From positions 1 to 34,021 of the forward strand of contig CAJUQM010000031.1 of the NCBI GenBank assembly GCA_910588005.1: a stretch of 34,021 bases of DNA, read 5' to 3'. The notes under the pieces were generated by a model that saw only the letters and a list, made by a program, of their open reading frames with translations, was not told the DNA's origin and searched no databases. Below, piece after piece: positions 7,283 through 14,060 of this stretch (the stretch's first letter is position 1; every line of letters starts with the position of its first letter). The position numbers were made by a program, and so were the translations under genes. This DNA comes from an uncultured Oscillibacter sp. Its GTDB lineage: Bacteria; Bacillota; Clostridia; Oscillospirales; Oscillospiraceae.

Positions 7283-8017
7283 TCAGTCATTATCCCAGTT
7301 GTGCCATACGTTCTGCACGTCGTCATTGTCCTCCAGCATGTCGATGAGCTTTTCCATGTTCTTCACATCACCCTCACCGGAGAGCTGAATGTAATTTTGG
7401 GGAACCATTTCCACCTCAGCGCTGGCAAAGGTATACCCCTTCCCCTCTAAGGTCTTCACTACGTCGTTGAAAACGTCGGGATTACAGGTAATCTCCAAAG
7501 CGGCACCATCTGCCTCAAAGTCTGCCGCACCGGCCTCCAGGGCATCCATCATGACGGTATCCTCGTCCAGCTCTCCCTCTTCATTATCAATAATAATGAC
7601 GCCCTTTTTGTCAAAGGACCAACTGACGCAACCCTGGGCACCCAGGTTTCCGTTGCACTTATCAAAGGCATGACGGACCTCTGGCGCGGTGCGCTGGCGG
7701 TTGTCAGTCAGTGCGTCCACAATGACGGCCACACCGCCGGGGCCGTATCCCTCGTAGGTCACAGACTCGTAGCTATCGGTATTGCCGGAACCCAAAGCCT
7801 TGTCAATGGTGCGCTTAATGTTGTCATTGGGCATATTCACAGCCTTGGCCTTGGCAATGACGGTAGCCAGACGGGAGTTATTGTTGGGGTCGCCGGAGCC
7901 GCCCTCCTTTACCGCCACAATGATCTCACGGGCGATCTTGGTGAAAGCAGCGGAGCGCTTGGCATCGGCCGCGCCCTTGGTCTTTTGAATATTATGCCAT
8001 TTGGAATGTCCGGACAT
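7283..8017 (-). CDS. YebC/TACO1-family protein
   Basis: 244 residues, the full family length. The hallmark N-terminus MSGHSKWHNIQ-KGA-DAKR is intact, followed by the AREI-VAVKEGG-DP-NN-RL segment, a middle GYGPGGVAVIV-LTDN-NRT-like motif (GYGPGGVAVIVDALTDNRQR) and an acidic C-terminal domain. The family was long called a transcriptional regulator (PmpR); recent work on bacterial and mitochondrial members points to a ribosome-associated role in translating difficult sequences. AAGGAG lies 11 nt before the ATG and inside the end of the upstream nif3-like gene, whose stop codon is 6 nt away, so the two are co-translated from one mRNA. Confidence 0.93.
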   Translation of the reverse strand: MSGHSKWHNIQKTKGAADAKRSAAFTKIAREIIVAVKEGGSGDPNNNSRLATVIAKAKAVNMPNDNIKRTIDKALGSGNTDSYESVTYEGYGPGGVAVIVDALTDNRQRTAPEVRHAFDKCNGNLGAQGCVSWSFDKKGVIIIDNEEGELDEDTVMMDALEAGAADFEADGAALEITCNPDVFNDVVKTLEGKGYTFASAEVEMVPQNYIQLSGEGDVKNMEKLIDMLEDNDDVQNVWHNWDND

Positions 8018-8023
8018 AGTGTA

Positions 8024-8812
8024 TTACTCTCCTTCAATATAATACTGAATCACTTCCCGGTGGGAAGTGGATTTTGTAACTGTCAGCTCAGGAAAATTGG
8101 CTGATAAATAAGAGACGATCTCACCGCAGACCAGATCCTCTGTGGGAAAATGACCGGCGTCAATGAGATTGATCCCCTTCCCGGCCGCATCCAAAAATTG
8201 GTGGTAGCTCAGGTCGGAGGTGACAAAGGTATCGCACCCGGCGGCAATGGCGTCCGCCTCAAAATCTCCGCAGGAACCTCCTCCAACCGCCACATGGGAC
8301 ACCGGCCTCCCGGCTCCGGCATAGCGGACGCCATTACAGCCCAGTGTTTTGCATACCAGAGGGACGAATTCCTGCAGTGCCATAGACTCTGCCAGCGTAC
8401 CGTGCCGTCCGATTCCCGACTCATGCAAGGGGACGGGATCTGCCAGGTGCAGGGTCTTTGCCAGCAGGTCATTGACGCCTCCTCGGGCAGCGTCCAGATT
8501 GGTGTGCATACAAATAGCGGAGATTTGGTTCCGCAGGAGTTTCAGAAGCAGGCGTCCCTGCGGGCGGTCCTCCCGGATACTTTGTACCGGCAGCCACTTG
8601 CAGTTCATCACCGGATGATGGGACACAATCAGCTGGCACCCATGGGCCAGGGCCTCGTCCGCCACGTCCTCTGTAATATCCAGAGCCACCAGAACACAGG
8701 ATACCTTGCCGTCAGGACTTCCCAGCAGGTGCCCCACATTGTCCCAATCCGCGGCTAACTCCTTCGGCGCCCAGCCAAACAGAGCCTGCTCAATTTCATA
8801 GACAGTTGGCAT
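8024..8812 (-). CDS. Nif3-like dinuclear metal-binding protein
   Basis: 262 residues of the NIF3/YqfO/YbgI family (sometimes annotated as GTP cyclohydrolase I type 2, a weakly supported label). Metal-site motifs are visible: SHHPVM near residue 64, MHTNLDAARGGVND near 100 and the late DAGHFPTED. The protein is the short form without the PII-like domain that Bacillus YqfO carries between the two halves. The exact function of the family is unknown. The start overlaps the end of trmK by 17 nt, and GAGGAG lies 7 nt before the ATG. The trmK-nif3 pairing is widely conserved in Firmicutes. Confidence 0.93.
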   Translation of the reverse strand: MPTVYEIEQALFGWAPKELAADWDNVGHLLGSPDGKVSCVLVALDITEDVADEALAHGCQLIVSHHPVMNCKWLPVQSIREDRPQGRLLLKLLRNQISAICMHTNLDAARGGVNDLLAKTLHLADPVPLHESGIGRHGTLAESMALQEFVPLVCKTLGCNGVRYAGAGRPVSHVAVGGGSCGDFEADAIAAGCDTFVTSDLSYHQFLDAAGKGINLIDAGHFPTEDLVCGEIVSYLSANFPELTVTKSTSHREVIQYYIEGE

Positions 8813-9500
8813 GGCGCCACTCCTCTCTCATGGACAACAGTGCGGTCAGAATCTCTCGCAATGCATCCGCTTTTTTCTGGTTTTCCAAGCCGCCGGCCTG
8901 GTTTAACCCTGCCACAGCTTTTTGCAGGCAAATCATTTTGGCGATAATGTACCGCTCTCCCAACGGGTCATGGAGCAATTTGGCTCCACCGTAGAGCTGG
9001 CCGAGGCTCAACGTCTCCTGTCCTGCCACGGCCTCCATACAGGGATACAGAATCCCCCGGTCCCAAACAAGGGCTTCACGGACAATCCGATAGCCATGTT
9101 CCGACAAAAACAGCCGTAAATTTTCCGCCCTGGTCTGTGGCTGAAGCAACAGCGTATGTGCTCCGTCCGCTGTCCAAGGGGCCTTAGAGAGAATGGCGGA
9201 GATGTTTTCGCCACCCATTCCGGAGATAACAACGGTATCTGCCTCATTGGGCCGGATTTCGGAAAGACCGTCGCATAAACGGAAATCCACATGTTCCACC
9301 CCATAGGCCGCTCCGGTCTTTCGTGCCCGCTCCAGAGGTTCTTTACGCAAGTCGCTGGCAATGGCAGAACCCACGCAGCCGTGGAGCAAAAGCCACACAG
9401 GCAGATAGGCGTGATCTGTGCCAACATCGGCGACTTTCGCACCTGGCTGCACCCAACTGGCCAGCAGTTTTAAACGGGGCGAGAGCACCAGGTCCTTCAT
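8796..9500 (-). CDS. trmK: tRNA (adenine(22)-N1)-methyltransferase TrmK
   Basis: SAM-dependent methyltransferase that modifies A22 in the D-loop of tRNAs. 234 residues. The Rossmann-like SAM-binding domain begins with SPRLKLLASWV and VADVGTDHAYLPVWLL (motif I), followed by ASDLRKEPLERA and DTVVISGMGGENI, which holds the TrmK family's GMGG signature; the C-terminal region is helical. The start at 9500 (MKDLVLS) is used since AAGGAGG lies 6 nt upstream; earlier in-frame codons at 9536 would run across the hairpin at 9529-9558. Confidence 0.94.
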   Translation of the reverse strand: MKDLVLSPRLKLLASWVQPGAKVADVGTDHAYLPVWLLLHGCVGSAIASDLRKEPLERARKTGAAYGVEHVDFRLCDGLSEIRPNEADTVVISGMGGENISAILSKAPWTADGAHTLLLQPQTRAENLRLFLSEHGYRIVREALVWDRGILYPCMEAVAGQETLSLGQLYGGAKLLHDPLGERYIIAKMICLQKAVAGLNQAGGLENQKKADALREILTALLSMREEWRHANCL

Positions 9501-9528
9501 AGGGAGCCTCCTTGAAAATTCCGTGGAA

Positions 9529-9558
9529 GGACGCATGCGGAGAACTCCGCATGCGTCC
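9529..9558. repeat. Perfect 14-bp-arm palindrome between DUF1858 gene and trmK
   Basis: GGACGCATGCGGAG and its exact complement CTCCGCATGCGTCC are separated by only AA. The hairpin lies 12 nt after the DUF1858 stop and 28 nt before the trmK start. It has no T-run directly after it on the minus strand, so it may be an RNA processing or partial attenuation site instead of a plain terminator. Confidence 0.75.
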
Positions 9559-9570
9559 CCTGGATTCTTT

Positions 9571-9780
9571 TTACTCGGCAGCTTTATTGGCCTCTTCGTT
9601 CACCAGGGCCAACAGCTTCTCCACATCCACACCATGAACCATACACGCCTCTTCCACAGTCTCACCACGGGAAGACGGGCAACCCAGGCAATGCATACCG
9701 ATTGACAAAAAGATCGGCGCGGTCTGAGGCGCCACATCTAAAATATCACCGATAATGGTGTCTTTTGTAATCGTTACCAT
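9571..9780 (-). CDS. DUF1858 domain protein
   Basis: 69-residue protein made of one DUF1858 domain. It shows the family pattern: an N-terminal ITKDTIIGDILDVAPQTAPIF, then SIGMHCLGCPSSRGETVEEA with the paired cysteines CLGC, and a C-terminal helix (EKLLALVNEEANKAA). Members of this family are small cytoplasmic proteins related to hybrid-cluster-type and ScdA N-terminal domains; the CxxC pair suggests a thiol redox or metal role, but the function is not established. GGAGG lies 9 nt before the ATG. The gene has its own promoter (9883-9911) and a structured leader. Confidence 0.9.
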   Translation of the reverse strand: MVTITKDTIIGDILDVAPQTAPIFLSIGMHCLGCPSSRGETVEEACMVHGVDVEKLLALVNEEANKAAE

Positions 9781-9808
9781 AGAGATATTTCCTCCATTTC
9801 AAATTCTT

Positions 9809-9851
9809 GATCCCAATACAGCCCTGCATTGGGAATCTAAAAAAGCAGGGC
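9809..9851 (-). promoter_or_regulatory. Structured leader with interleaved complementary segments
   Basis: In the roughly 100-nt leader of the DUF1858 gene, reading on the minus strand, GCCCTGC (9851-9845) pairs with GCAGGGC (9827-9821), and GATTCCCAAT (9837-9828) pairs with ATTGGGATC (9817-9809, one bulge). The order is 1-2-1'-2', so the two helices form either an H-type pseudoknot or two exclusive hairpins. The ribosome binding site follows about 20 nt later. No known riboswitch consensus was recognised. Confidence 0.5.
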
Positions 9852-9882
9852 ATAACCGCCTATTTGCGACGATTCTTTGCGT

Positions 9883-9911
9883 ATTATACTCTATTATCTG
9901 CGTAAGTTCAA
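9883..9911 (-). promoter_or_regulatory. Promoter of the DUF1858 gene
   Basis: TTGAAC (9906-9911 on the minus strand), a 17-nt spacer and a perfect TATAAT (9883-9888), about 103 nt before the start codon. Confidence 0.75.
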
Positions 9912-9945
9912 TAGAAAAACAAAGAAAACCTTGGTCTTTTCACAA

Positions 9946-9979
9946 AAAAATAGCGTCCGCAAATGCGGACGCTATTTTT
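9946..9979. terminator. Terminator of the sigH-zinc ribbon run
   Basis: AAAAATAGCGTCCGC and its exact complement GCGGACGCTATTTTT enclose AAAT. The 15-bp stem ends in T-runs on both strands and lies 29 nt after the zinc-ribbon stop codon. Confidence 0.92.
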
Positions 9980-10008
9980 ATCTGCAAGAGCCAAAACGAT
10001 AAAGATCG

Positions 10009-10290
10009 TTATCTCTGCTCCTCGCGCATCTTCGCGAAGCACTCGCTGCAGTAGACGGGCCGGTCAGACTTGGGTTCGAAGGGAACCTTCGCCTCGCCGC
10101 CGCAGGCAGCGCAAACAGCGGTGAAATACTCACGGGGACCGCGGGCGGCGTTCTTGCGGGCATCGCGGCAGGACTTGCAGCGCTGGGGTTCATTCTGGAA
10201 GCCGCGCTCGGCATAGAACTCCTGCTCACCGGCGGTGAACACGAACTCCTGGCCGCACTCTTTGCACACTAAAGTCTTGTCTTCGTACAT
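10009..10290 (-). CDS. Small zinc-ribbon protein
   Basis: 93 residues with four CxxC pairs: CKEC near residue 9, CKSC near 36, CAAC near 57 and CSEC near 80. The first half has the pattern C-ECGQEF-FTAGEQEFYAERGF of the probable zinc-ribbon family (zf-trcl), and the second half is another short treble-clef-like ribbon (PVYCSECFAKM). It probably binds two zinc ions; the partner, whether nucleic acid or protein, is unknown. Start: the ATG at 10290 has GAGAGGG 7 nt upstream; in-frame extensions into sigH are rejected. It lies 38 nt downstream of sigH with no terminator between, so it is co-transcribed with this sigma factor. Confidence 0.88.
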   Translation of the reverse strand: MYEDKTLVCKECGQEFVFTAGEQEFYAERGFQNEPQRCKSCRDARKNAARGPREYFTAVCAACGGEAKVPFEPKSDRPVYCSECFAKMREEQR

Positions 10291-10328
10291 GTTTTTACCC
10301 TCTCTTTGAAAAGAAAAATATATTGCGT

Positions 10329-10970
10329 TCAGCTCTCGCTGATATCGCCGGAAAGTAACTGCTGCGCTACCTTGCGCCGGATGCGCTGCACAGCGTTGTC
10401 CACGGACTTTGGGGGCCTGCCTACCGTCTTGGCAATTTCCCTGCATGAAAGACCGTCTAAATAGTACCCCAAAATCTTCGCTTCAAATTCGGACAACTGT
10501 TTCCGGACACCGGATAAGAGGGCTGCCGTGTGCTCCCTGTCGATCAGATCATCTTCAGGGTCCCGCTGCGCCAAATTACTGGTACCAGAGGTGTAGGAAT
10601 TACTGTCAAAGAAGGGTGTATCCAGAGGAACCGACTGATTGAGCGGTGCATGCTTATCCCGCGCCGCGGCACGGAGAACGGAATACAGCCGGCTGCGAAT
10701 GCAAATTTCCGCGAATGTCCGGAAGGATGCCTCTTTTGAGGCGTCGTATTCCCGGACGGCTTTAATAAGGCCCAGCATACCCTCTTGGGTCAAGTCTTCA
10801 CTGTCGCCGCCAAAGAGGAAAAAGGGCCGGGCACATGTGCGAACCAAACGATTATAGCGGGTGACCAAAATTTCCTCCGCAATACGGCTGCCGCAGGCAA
10901 CTAGATCACACAGACTCTCGTCTGTCATCTGCTCTAGGGGAAATTGTGGATGCTCATAAGATTTACACAT
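10329..10970 (-). CDS. sigH: RNA polymerase sigma factor SigH (Spo0H)
   Basis: 213-residue sigma-70-family factor closest to SigH, which directs early sporulation and stationary-phase genes. Region 2 shows FFLFGGDSEDLTQEGMLGLI, matching the SigH core where the family has YFLVGADREDIVQEGMIGLY, then DASKEASFRTFAEICI and RDKHAPLN-SVPLD; region 4 shows GYYLDGLSCREIAK and KSVDNAVQRIRRK. The N-terminal start at ATG 10970 gives the length expected by alignment to Bacillus SigH (the FPLEQMTDES segment lines up with its N-terminus). No ribosome binding site precedes that ATG, and a strong promoter ends only 5 nt before it, so translation may be leaderless. A downstream in-frame ATG (codon 15) also lacks a good site. 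Confidence 0.93.
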   Translation of the reverse strand: MCKSYEHPQFPLEQMTDESLCDLVACGSRIAEEILVTRYNRLVRTCARPFFLFGGDSEDLTQEGMLGLIKAVREYDASKEASFRTFAEICIRSRLYSVLRAAARDKHAPLNQSVPLDTPFFDSNSYTSGTSNLAQRDPEDDLIDREHTAALLSGVRKQLSEFEAKILGYYLDGLSCREIAKTVGRPPKSVDNAVQRIRRKVAQQLLSGDISES

Positions 10971-10975
10971 TTTGT

Positions 10976-11005
10976 ATTATACCTGTTTTCTAATAGAAAT
11001 GTCAA
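10976..11005 (-). promoter_or_regulatory. sigH promoter, abutting the start codon
   Basis: TTGACA (11000-11005 on the minus strand), 18-nt spacer, perfect TATAAT (10976-10981). The -10 box is followed by ACAAA and then the ATG, so initiation 6-8 nt after the -10 box would place the transcript's 5' end at the start codon itself. Confidence 0.8.
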
Positions 11006-11104
11006 GCGAATTATCAAATTTACCAAGGGAATTTCTGAAAAAACCAGGGATTTTATGAAATTCAACAGCCGTTTTTCAGGGAGGCAGTTCCTATTTTTCT
11101 CCAA

Positions 11105-11473
11105 TCAGCCGAATTTCCGCCGCAGGACCCGCTCCGTGGCGGGGATCACCGCCAGAAATGGAAGCATCTGAATTCCCATCAGGACCACGGCGGAGGTGCC
11201 CACCGTGCCGATGTCCCGGTCAAAGAGCAGGAGCATCCAGACCAGGGAGACTGCCAGGACGGGCCGGCCGACCCGAACCCAGAACCGCCCGCTGTAGACT
11301 TGGGCGAAGTCCCATGCTTCCTGGCTTTGCATGGAGCGGTGGCTCCGGTAACCGTAGCCCATGTTGATGTTTCTGGGCGGTCGGGTCTGAAAGCGGCGGC
11401 CGAGATACAGCATACACGCCGGGATCAGCAGTGCTGCCGCCAGCGTGAACAGCCAGAACAGGAAATTCGCCAT
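11105..11473 (-). CDS. SdpI/YhfL-family membrane protein
   Basis: 122-residue integral membrane protein. A first membrane segment covers about residues 3-23 (FLFWLFTLAAALLIPACMLY), followed by a cytoplasmic loop carrying the family signature: N-GYGYRSHRSM-SQEAWDFAQVYSGRFW. Two more hydrophobic segments follow (about 67-85 and 90-110). The GYR-P/H-RSM-N/S-E-WDFA pattern is that of the SdpI family; Bacillus SdpI gives immunity to the SdpC toxin and acts with the SdpR repressor, but most members are uncharacterised and no sdpC or sdpR is seen here. It follows ruvB by 16 nt and probably shares its mRNA. Confidence 0.8.
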   Translation of the reverse strand: MANFLFWLFTLAAALLIPACMLYLGRRFQTRPPRNINMGYGYRSHRSMQSQEAWDFAQVYSGRFWVRVGRPVLAVSLVWMLLLFDRDIGTVGTSAVVLMGIQMLPFLAVIPATERVLRRKFG

Positions 11474-11489
11474 AGTCCGCCCCCTCCTC

Positions 11490-12551
11490 TTACAGCGTCA
11501 GCTGTTCCATGGGGTTCTCCGCCGCAGCGCCGCCGGGAATGGGCTTATGGAGGTGCTGGTACGCCCTCTGGGTGACGCACCGTCCTCGGGGCGTCCTGGT
11601 CAAAAAACCTAGCTGCATCAGATATGGTTCGTATACGTCCTCCAGGGTCACGGACTCCTCGCCGATGGTGGCCGCCAGGGTCTCCAGCCCCACAGGACCG
11701 CCGTTGTAGTGGTCAATAATAGCCCCCAGCATTCTGCGGTCCACGGGGTCCAATCCCAGGAAGTCGATCTCCAGGGCGCACAGGGCTTGGTCTGCCACAT
11801 CCTTGATAATGACGCCGTCGGCCTTCACCTGGGCAAAGTCCCGCACCCGGCGCAGCATCCGGTTGGCAATCCGGGGCGTACCACGGCTGCGGCGTGCAAT
11901 CTCGTAGGCTCCCTCCGGCACGATCTCTACATTCAGGATCCCAGCGCTCCGGGTGACGATCTTCGCCAGCTCTTCCGGAGTGTACAGCTCCAGCCGCAGC
12001 GTCACGCCGAAGCGGTCCCGCAGGGGCGCAGACAGCTGTCCCGCCCGGGTAGTGGCGCCAATTAGGGTAAATCTTGGCAGATCCAGCCGGATAGAATTGG
12101 CACTCGGTCCTTTGCCCACAATAATGTCCAGGGCATAGTCCTCCATAGCTGGGTACAGAATCTCTTCCACGGAACGGTTTAACCGGTGGATCTCATCCAC
12201 AAAAAGAATGTCGCCTTCATTCAAATTGGTCAACAGCGCGGCCAAGTCGCCGGGCTTTTCGATGGCAGGACCAGAAGTGATGCGGATATTGACTCCCATC
12301 TCCTGAGCGATGATCCCCGCCAAAGTTGTCTTTCCCAATCCAGGGGGACCATGGAGCAAAACATGGTCCAGAGCTTCCTCCCGCTTCTGGGCGGCAGCAA
12401 TAAAAACGGCTAGGTTTTCTTTGGCTTTTTCCTGGCCGATATAGTCCCGCAGAGATTTTGGCCGAAGAGATCCCTCCTGTATGTCCTCCTGGAGGAAGGT
12501 CTTCGCCACAATGGGTTCTTCGTAGATATCATTTCCAAAGTCGATACTCAA
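11490..12551 (-). CDS. ruvB: Holliday junction branch migration ATPase RuvB
   Basis: AAA+ motor that drives branch migration of Holliday junctions bound by RuvA. 353 residues. N-terminal conserved SLRPKSLRDYIGQEKAKENL, Walker A GPPGLGKTTLA, Walker B FVDEIHRL, sensor I GATTRAG and arginine finger region LRDRFG, then the C-terminal winged helix (LGFLTRTPRGR). The start codon is TTG at 12551, read from MSIDFG; no ATG occurs nearby, and a purine-rich GAGAGGGGAAG stretch lies about 7-10 nt upstream. It is separated from ruvA by a small membrane protein gene. Confidence 0.96.
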   Translation of the reverse strand: MSIDFGNDIYEEPIVAKTFLQEDIQEGSLRPKSLRDYIGQEKAKENLAVFIAAAQKREEALDHVLLHGPPGLGKTTLAGIIAQEMGVNIRITSGPAIEKPGDLAALLTNLNEGDILFVDEIHRLNRSVEEILYPAMEDYALDIIVGKGPSANSIRLDLPRFTLIGATTRAGQLSAPLRDRFGVTLRLELYTPEELAKIVTRSAGILNVEIVPEGAYEIARRSRGTPRIANRMLRRVRDFAQVKADGVIIKDVADQALCALEIDFLGLDPVDRRMLGAIIDHYNGGPVGLETLAATIGEESVTLEDVYEPYLMQLGFLTRTPRGRCVTQRAYQHLHKPIPGGAAAENPMEQLTL

Positions 12552-12578
12552 GCCGCCACTTCCCCTCTCTTTCGGACT

Positions 12579-12794
12579 TCATTCCAAAATAATTGCCAGA
12601 AGAATGCAGAGAACGCACAAAGCTAAAAAGCCTGCTACCGCCCCAAGAGCGAATTGAGCCTTTTTCCGGTAGCGCGTCTGTTCTTCCGGGGTCAACTTTT
12701 TACTATAAATGAGAATACGGCTATATTTAGAAAACCGCCACATCATAAAAATACTGGCAACAAAACACCAGCCAATAAAATGAGAAAACCGCAC
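12579..12794 (-). CDS. Small two-segment membrane protein between ruvA and ruvB
   Basis: 71-residue protein of unknown family. Two hydrophobic segments (about residues 5-18 and 49-70, the latter ALGAVAGFLALCVLCILLAIIL) flank a basic, polar cytoplasmic-type stretch (YSKKLTPEEQTRYRKKAQ). It starts with GTG at 12794, with GAGGAG about 8 nt before it. Its stop is 27 nt before the ruvB start and its start 28 nt after the ruvA stop, so it is embedded in the ruv run. The codon use and spacing support a real gene, but nothing indicates a role in recombination. Confidence 0.65.
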   Translation of the reverse strand: MRFSHFIGWCFVASIFMMWRFSKYSRILIYSKKLTPEEQTRYRKKAQFALGAVAGFLALCVLCILLAIILE

Positions 12795-12822
12795 TCTCCA
12801 CGCTCCTCTCTGCCGCGGCGTC

Positions 12823-13428
12823 TTACCGCACCATCTTCTTTAGGCTTTGCCGGATAATTTCCTCCAAGGGAAGATTTTCCACATCCACACCTTTTAAGGC
12901 AGCAGAGACCTCATTGCTGGAATAGCCAAGCACCGCCAAAGCCTGGGCAGCCTCCGACGCCTTATTGGAAAACGCAACAGGAAGAGATGCGCTTTTACCT
13001 CCGGAAAAATCGAAACCAGCCGAGACTTCCTTTGACATTTTGTCTTTTAATTCCAATATAATGCGCTGCGCCAACTTTTTACCTACACCAGGGGCGGCTG
13101 TCAAGGTCTTTTCGTCCCCTGTGACAATCGCCATTGCTAAGGTTTCCGGTGTACCCACAGACAGGATTGCTAAGGCAGCCTTGGGACCCACACCGGAGAC
13201 GCCGATCAGCAGCTTGAAGCTGTTGAGTTCATTCTGGGTGGCAAACCCGTAGAGATCAAAGACATCTTCACCTACGTTCAAATAAGTATAGACCCTACCC
13301 CGCTGGCCTTTTTTCAGCGAGGAGAGGGTGTTGTTGGTGGTCTTGCAGGCATAGCCCACGCCACCGCAGTCAATGACCACAAGGTATGGCAGCAATTCCG
13401 CCACAATCCCGTCAAGATAGTAGAACAT
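12823..13428 (-). CDS. ruvA: Holliday junction binding protein RuvA
   Basis: 201 residues, full length. It forms the tetramer that holds the four-way junction for RuvB and RuvC. N-terminal OB fold (MFYYLDGIVAELLP-LVVIDCGGVGY), helix-hairpin-helix motifs (LLIGVSGVGPKAALAILS and APGVGKKLAQRIILELKDK), an acidic linker and the C-terminal RuvB-binding domain (ALAVLGYSSNEVSAAL). It lies 10 nt downstream of ruvC. Confidence 0.96.
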   Translation of the reverse strand: MFYYLDGIVAELLPYLVVIDCGGVGYACKTTNNTLSSLKKGQRGRVYTYLNVGEDVFDLYGFATQNELNSFKLLIGVSGVGPKAALAILSVGTPETLAMAIVTGDEKTLTAAPGVGKKLAQRIILELKDKMSKEVSAGFDFSGGKSASLPVAFSNKASEAAQALAVLGYSSNEVSAALKGVDVENLPLEEIIRQSLKKMVR

Positions 13429-13438
13429 AAGAGCCTCC

Positions 13439-13948
13439 TCAAACGGTCTCTTTTATATTTCCATTCTGTGGAATCCGTGAAGTGAAACTCCTTGCGTGAC
13501 AAAGGGCCAGAGCCAGGGCATCAGCCGCATCATCCGGCCTTGGAATGGCTTTTAGCTTCAAAATCCGCTTGGTCATGTCCATCACCTGGCGCTTCTCCGC
13601 TTTGCCATAGCCCGTTACCGCCAGCTTCACTTGAGAAGGCGTGTACTCATAGAGGGGAATTCCACACTTCTCTGCGGCGCAGAGGATCACCCCCCTGCCA
13701 TGAGCCACGGCGATGCCGGTAGTAATGTTGGTGTTGAAAAACAGCTCTTCAATGGAGATTCCATCCGGTTTCAGTTGGCCGATTAACTCTTCCATGTCAC
13801 AGCTGATCTGATATAGGCGGCGGCTGAGAGGTGGCCCCGCCGGGGTTGTGACGGCGCCGTAGGTCACCATATGGACTTGTGCCCGTTCTGCCTCTATCAG
13901 ACCGAAGCCGATGGTAGCAAAACCCGGGTCAATGCCTAAGATGCGCAT
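13439..13948 (-). CDS. ruvC: Crossover junction endodeoxyribonuclease RuvC
   Basis: 169-residue Holliday-junction resolvase. The RNase-H-fold catalytic acids are in place: Asp in GIDPGFATIG at the N-terminus, Glu in SIEELFFN near residue 66, and the pair in PDDAADALALALCHA near 140. The loop PSQVKLAVTGYGKAEKRQV is the family's DNA-contact region. A GAAGGGGGG ribosome binding site lies 4 nt before the ATG, and a promoter is found at 13980-14008. First gene of the ruvC-ruvA-small ORF-ruvB-sdpI run. Confidence 0.96.
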   Translation of the reverse strand: MRILGIDPGFATIGFGLIEAERAQVHMVTYGAVTTPAGPPLSRRLYQISCDMEELIGQLKPDGISIEELFFNTNITTGIAVAHGRGVILCAAEKCGIPLYEYTPSQVKLAVTGYGKAEKRQVMDMTKRILKLKAIPRPDDAADALALALCHARSFTSRIPQNGNIKETV

Positions 13949-13979
13949 AGCGCCCCCCCTTCAAATTGCATACTTAATT

Positions 13980-14008
13980 AGTATAACAAATTTTATTGGA
14001 AAGCGCAA
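13980..14008 (-). promoter_or_regulatory. Promoter of the ruv run
   Basis: TTGCGC (14003-14008 on the minus strand), 17-nt spacer, TATACT (13980-13985), about 32 nt before the ruvC start. Confidence 0.55.
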
Positions 14009-14022
14009 CCATTAAAACCATC

Positions 14023-14050
14023 AAAAAGAGCGCCGGCGGGCGCTCTTTTT
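14023..14050. terminator. Terminator of the ECF sigma/anti-sigma pair
   Basis: AAAAAGAGCGCC and its exact complement GGCGCTCTTTTT enclose GGCG, with a T-run on both strands. It lies 10 nt after the DUF4179 stop and just upstream of the ruvC promoter. Confidence 0.92.
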
Positions 14051-14060
14051 GAGCTTGGCT

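Noticed and set aside
11029..11080. Interleaved complementary segments GAATTTC/GAAATTC and CTGAAAAAAC/GTTTTTCAG after the ruv run
   Set aside because: AT-rich and short; likely chance pairing. It may be part of a weak terminator, but no clear stem with a T-run forms.
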